This document shows, piece by piece, positions 62,028 through 64,000 of a DNA stretch of 64,000 nt. The position numbers and the translations under genes were made by a program. Every line of letters begins with the position of its first letter. The stretch's first letter is position 1. Under the pieces are notes generated by a model that saw nothing but the letters and a program-made list of their open reading frames with translations, was not told the DNA's origin and ran no database searches. This stretch comes from Rhodobacterales bacterium (GTDB lineage: Bacteria > Pseudomonadota > Alphaproteobacteria > Rhodobacterales > Rhodobacteraceae). The stretch spans positions 1-64,000 of the forward strand of contig JAJNPS010000016.1 in the NCBI GenBank assembly GCA_021155205.1. The letters are read 5' to 3'.

Positions 62028-62948
62028 TCAGGTGAATATCATCGATGATAACCGCCGACGGCCTTTGAGGACAATCGGGTCCTGCGGCTTCAGCGCCTCG
62101 AAGATGATGAAAAGCTGCGCCTTGGCCGCTCCGTCGTTCCAGTCACGGTCCAGCCGGAACAGGTCCAGGAGAACATCGACCGCCTCCTCCACCTTGCCTG
62201 CGGCATGCAGGGCGGTCGCAAGGTCGAACCGGGCCTGCCGGTCGGCGGGATCGGCCGCAACGCGGACACGCAGCGCGTCTTCGGGTCCGGCATTGGCCGC
62301 CTGCCGCGCCAGTTCGATCTGGGCGCGGGCGGCCTCGATCTCTTTTGCGCCTGCGATGGCGGGCGGGACGGCACCGAGAAACGCCTCGGCCTGATCAATG
62401 TCGCCAAGGGCCAGATAGCTGCGTACCAGACCGCCATAGGCGGCGGCATTGCCCGCATCCTCGGTCAGGATCGCGGCAAATGTTTCGGCGGCATCCGCGA
62501 CCGCCCCCTGGTCCAGCATCTCTTCGGCGGCAAGAAGCGCATCTGCCAGACCGCCATCACCGCCAAGGGCGCCGACGCGCTCGATGAACTTCCTGACCTC
62601 GGATCCCGGCAGCGCGCCCTGAAAGCCATCGACCGGCTGGCCCTGCCAGAAGGCATAAACCGTAGGGATCGACTGGATGCGCAGTTGCGCCGAAATCTGC
62701 GGGTTGCGGTCCACGTCGATCTTGACCAGGCGGACCTTGCCCTTGGCCGCCTTGACCTCGGCCTCCAGCGCCGGGGTCAGGGTCTTGCAGGGACCGCACC
62801 AGGTCGCCCAGAAGTCGACGATGACCGGCACCTCGCGGCTGGCCTCGATCACGTCGGCCAAAAAACTGGCTTCGGTGCCGTCCCTGATCAGATCTGCCGC
62901 CGGCGCACCTGGCTCATCCAAACCGAGCATCGCGTCCCTCGCTGCCAT
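62028..62948 (-). CDS. Thioredoxin-TPR co-chaperone (CnoX/YbbN-like)
   Basis: The 306-residue protein has an N-terminal thioredoxin domain with an intact WCGPC (about 50-54) followed by TPR-like repeats (about 145-300). In E. coli CnoX the motif is altered and it acts as a redox-activated holdase; here the Cys pair is present, as in alphaproteobacterial homologues. The start MAARDAMLG has an in-frame second ATG five codons later. Confidence 0.9.
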   Translation of the reverse strand: MAARDAMLGLDEPGAPAADLIRDGTEASFLADVIEASREVPVIVDFWATWCGPCKTLTPALEAEVKAAKGKVRLVKIDVDRNPQISAQLRIQSIPTVYAFWQGQPVDGFQGALPGSEVRKFIERVGALGGDGGLADALLAAEEMLDQGAVADAAETFAAILTEDAGNAAAYGGLVRSYLALGDIDQAEAFLGAVPPAIAGAKEIEAARAQIELARQAANAGPEDALRVRVAADPADRQARFDLATALHAAGKVEEAVDVLLDLFRLDRDWNDGAAKAQLFIIFEALKPQDPIVLKGRRRLSSMIFT

Positions 62949-63008
62949 AACACTCCGGCCCTATATGGCGATTTGGGGTTGAAAGGCCAAGGGGGCGTTT
63001 CGTCCGCG

Positions 63009-63797
63009 CTAGAGGTCAAATGTCGCAAAGACCGGCGCGTGGTCCGAGGGCTGGTCCCAGCCGCGCGTCGCGCGCAGGATGCGGCTGGCATGGGCAGCCC
63101 CGGCAATGTCGGGCGTGGCCCAGACATGATCAAGCCGCCGGCCCTTGTCGGCGGCATGCCAGTCGGCGGACCGATAGCTCCACCAACTGTACAGCAGACC
63201 GTCGGGAATGTCCTTGCGCGTGATGTCCACCCAGGAACCGGCCTCTTGTGCCGCCGCCAGGTGGTCGACCTCGATCGGGGTGTGGCTGACGATCTTCAAC
63301 AACTGCCTGTGCGACCAGACATCGTCGGGACGCGGCGCGATGTTGAGATCGCCGACGAGAATGGACCGGCGCGGCGCATCGGCACGAAAGGCGTCCCGCA
63401 TTTCGGTCAGGAAATCCAGTTTCTGGCCGAATTTCTCGTTCTCGGCGCGATCGGGGATGTCGCCGCCTGCGGGCACATAGACGTTGTGGATGACGACGCC
63501 GTTTTCCAGCGCGGCCGCGACATGGCGGGCATGCCCAAGCGTGGCATAGTCGGTGGACCCTGCATCGACGATCGGCAGCCTGGACAGGATGGCAACGCCG
63601 TTATAGCCCTTTTGCCCGCGTGCCACGAGGTAGCGATACCCCAGCGCGACAAAGATGTCGGTCGGGAAAAGATCGACCGGCGTCTTGCATTCCTGCAGAC
63701 ACAGGATGTCGGGGGCCTCGTCCGTCAGGAGTCTGGCAACCAGTGCAGACCGCAACCGGACAGAATTGATGTTCCAGGTGGCAAGGGTAAAGGTCAT
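63009..63797 (-). CDS. xth: Exodeoxyribonuclease III
   Basis: The 262-residue AP endonuclease has the family start TLATWNINSVRLR, the LCLQECKT catalytic block (about 34-41) and the C-terminal SDHAPVFATFDL. It repairs abasic sites in base-excision repair. Upstream on the plus side, 114 nt separate it from the next minus gene. Confidence 0.97.
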   Translation of the reverse strand: MTFTLATWNINSVRLRSALVARLLTDEAPDILCLQECKTPVDLFPTDIFVALGYRYLVARGQKGYNGVAILSRLPIVDAGSTDYATLGHARHVAAALENGVVIHNVYVPAGGDIPDRAENEKFGQKLDFLTEMRDAFRADAPRRSILVGDLNIAPRPDDVWSHRQLLKIVSHTPIEVDHLAAAQEAGSWVDITRKDIPDGLLYSWWSYRSADWHAADKGRRLDHVWATPDIAGAAHASRILRATRGWDQPSDHAPVFATFDL

Positions 63798-63911
63798 CCG
63801 GCGTCTCCTGCCTGCAAGGGGAGGGTCAGGTTACGCCGCAACTTGGCTGTTCTCAAGGCGGCATACGCAGGCTGGTCGGTCGGATCCCTGCGTGCGATCA
63901 GGGATGCAGGA

Positions 63912-64000
63912 TCAGGTATCCTGCCGCGCGATGTCCACGATCAGCACGTCCGTCACGGTGTCGCCCAACGTCCGCTGCGCGATTTCCAACAGGGCTTGGC
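63912..64000 (-). CDS. C-terminal part of an unidentified gene (cut by window edge)
   Basis: A minus-strand frame is open from the window edge to a TGA at 63912-63914. Its last 28 codons read ALLEIAQRTLGDTVTDVLIV and on to a terminal ARQDT. The tail resembles the C-terminus of FliL-type proteins, but that is weak evidence. A 7-bp inverted repeat (63884-63890 with 63899-63905) lies just downstream. Confidence 0.45.
   Translation of the reverse strand, partial: QALLEIAQRTLGDTVTDVLIVDIARQDT

Overview
The window is a GC-rich, densely coded bacterial chromosome segment. Gene content and order point to an alphaproteobacterium of the order Rhodobacterales (Rhodobacteraceae/Roseobacteraceae). The evidence is the RegB-SenC-RegA-HvrA redox cluster beside a LysR gene and ahcY, an alphaproteobacterial Mic60/mitofilin gene beside hemD, CcrM, AddAB, DUF2125, DUF4170 and an HslV with an N-terminal extension. 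The species cannot be named from sequence alone.

Layout. 1-523: 5' part of an IS5-family element, then tRNA-Thr(CGU) with a terminator. 704-4127 (minus): HemY/Orf52-like TPR protein, Mic60-like protein and HemD. 4173-7219 (plus): tsaD, gpsA, an EVE-domain protein and a DUF1761 membrane protein. 7450-9360 (minus): DUF2853 and ahcY. 9436-11143: HD hydrolase, a 47-residue ORF and the LysR gene (HvrB position). 11150-14273: hvrA, regA, senC and divergent regB. 14426-24905 (plus): PAS protein behind a CtrA-type box, then tsaE, amgK, murU, addB, addA and trxA, many of them overlapping. 25003-27934: hslV, a membrane protein and hslU, coupled by ATGA overlaps. 27938-29623: a membrane-anchored winged-helix protein, two exported proteins and a large imperfect inverted repeat. 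29740-31589: rnhB and ccrM, with three GANTC sites before ccrM.

31670-36823: enolase-superfamily enzyme, AlkB-type alkane hydroxylase, mutY, DUF721 gene and a CaiB-type CoA-transferase. 36809-39273 (minus): lpxK, waaA and DUF4170 (lipid A/Kdo). 39364-42717: FAD oxidoreductase, SDR and luciferase-like monooxygenase (catabolic). 42769-49686: DUF2125 protein, a four-gene YnjBCD-like ABC importer and an HI0933-like flavoprotein. 49680-54182: gamma-glutamyltransferase homologue, RsbW/RsbV pair, HspQ, SLT-like lipoprotein and LolA. 54329-58355: ftsK and a class I aminotransferase. 58507-64000: amidase, UbiH-like hydroxylase, Trm112-like and Lon-N proteins, thioredoxin-TPR protein, exonuclease III and the edge of another gene.

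Most of the window is core metabolism, repair (AddAB, MutY, Xth, RNase HII) and envelope biogenesis. The accessory parts are the IS element and the 28-29 kb intergenic repeat; the catabolic inserts around 31.7-42.7 kb may also be. No dramatic unknown system (defence island, phage, CRISPR) was seen. The best leads are regulatory and architectural: the CtrA box before the PAS gene, the GANTC cluster before ccrM, the symmetric repeat across the LysR promoter, the membrane-anchored C-terminal winged-helix protein, the membrane protein lodged between hslV and hslU, and the 28952-29038 hairpin.
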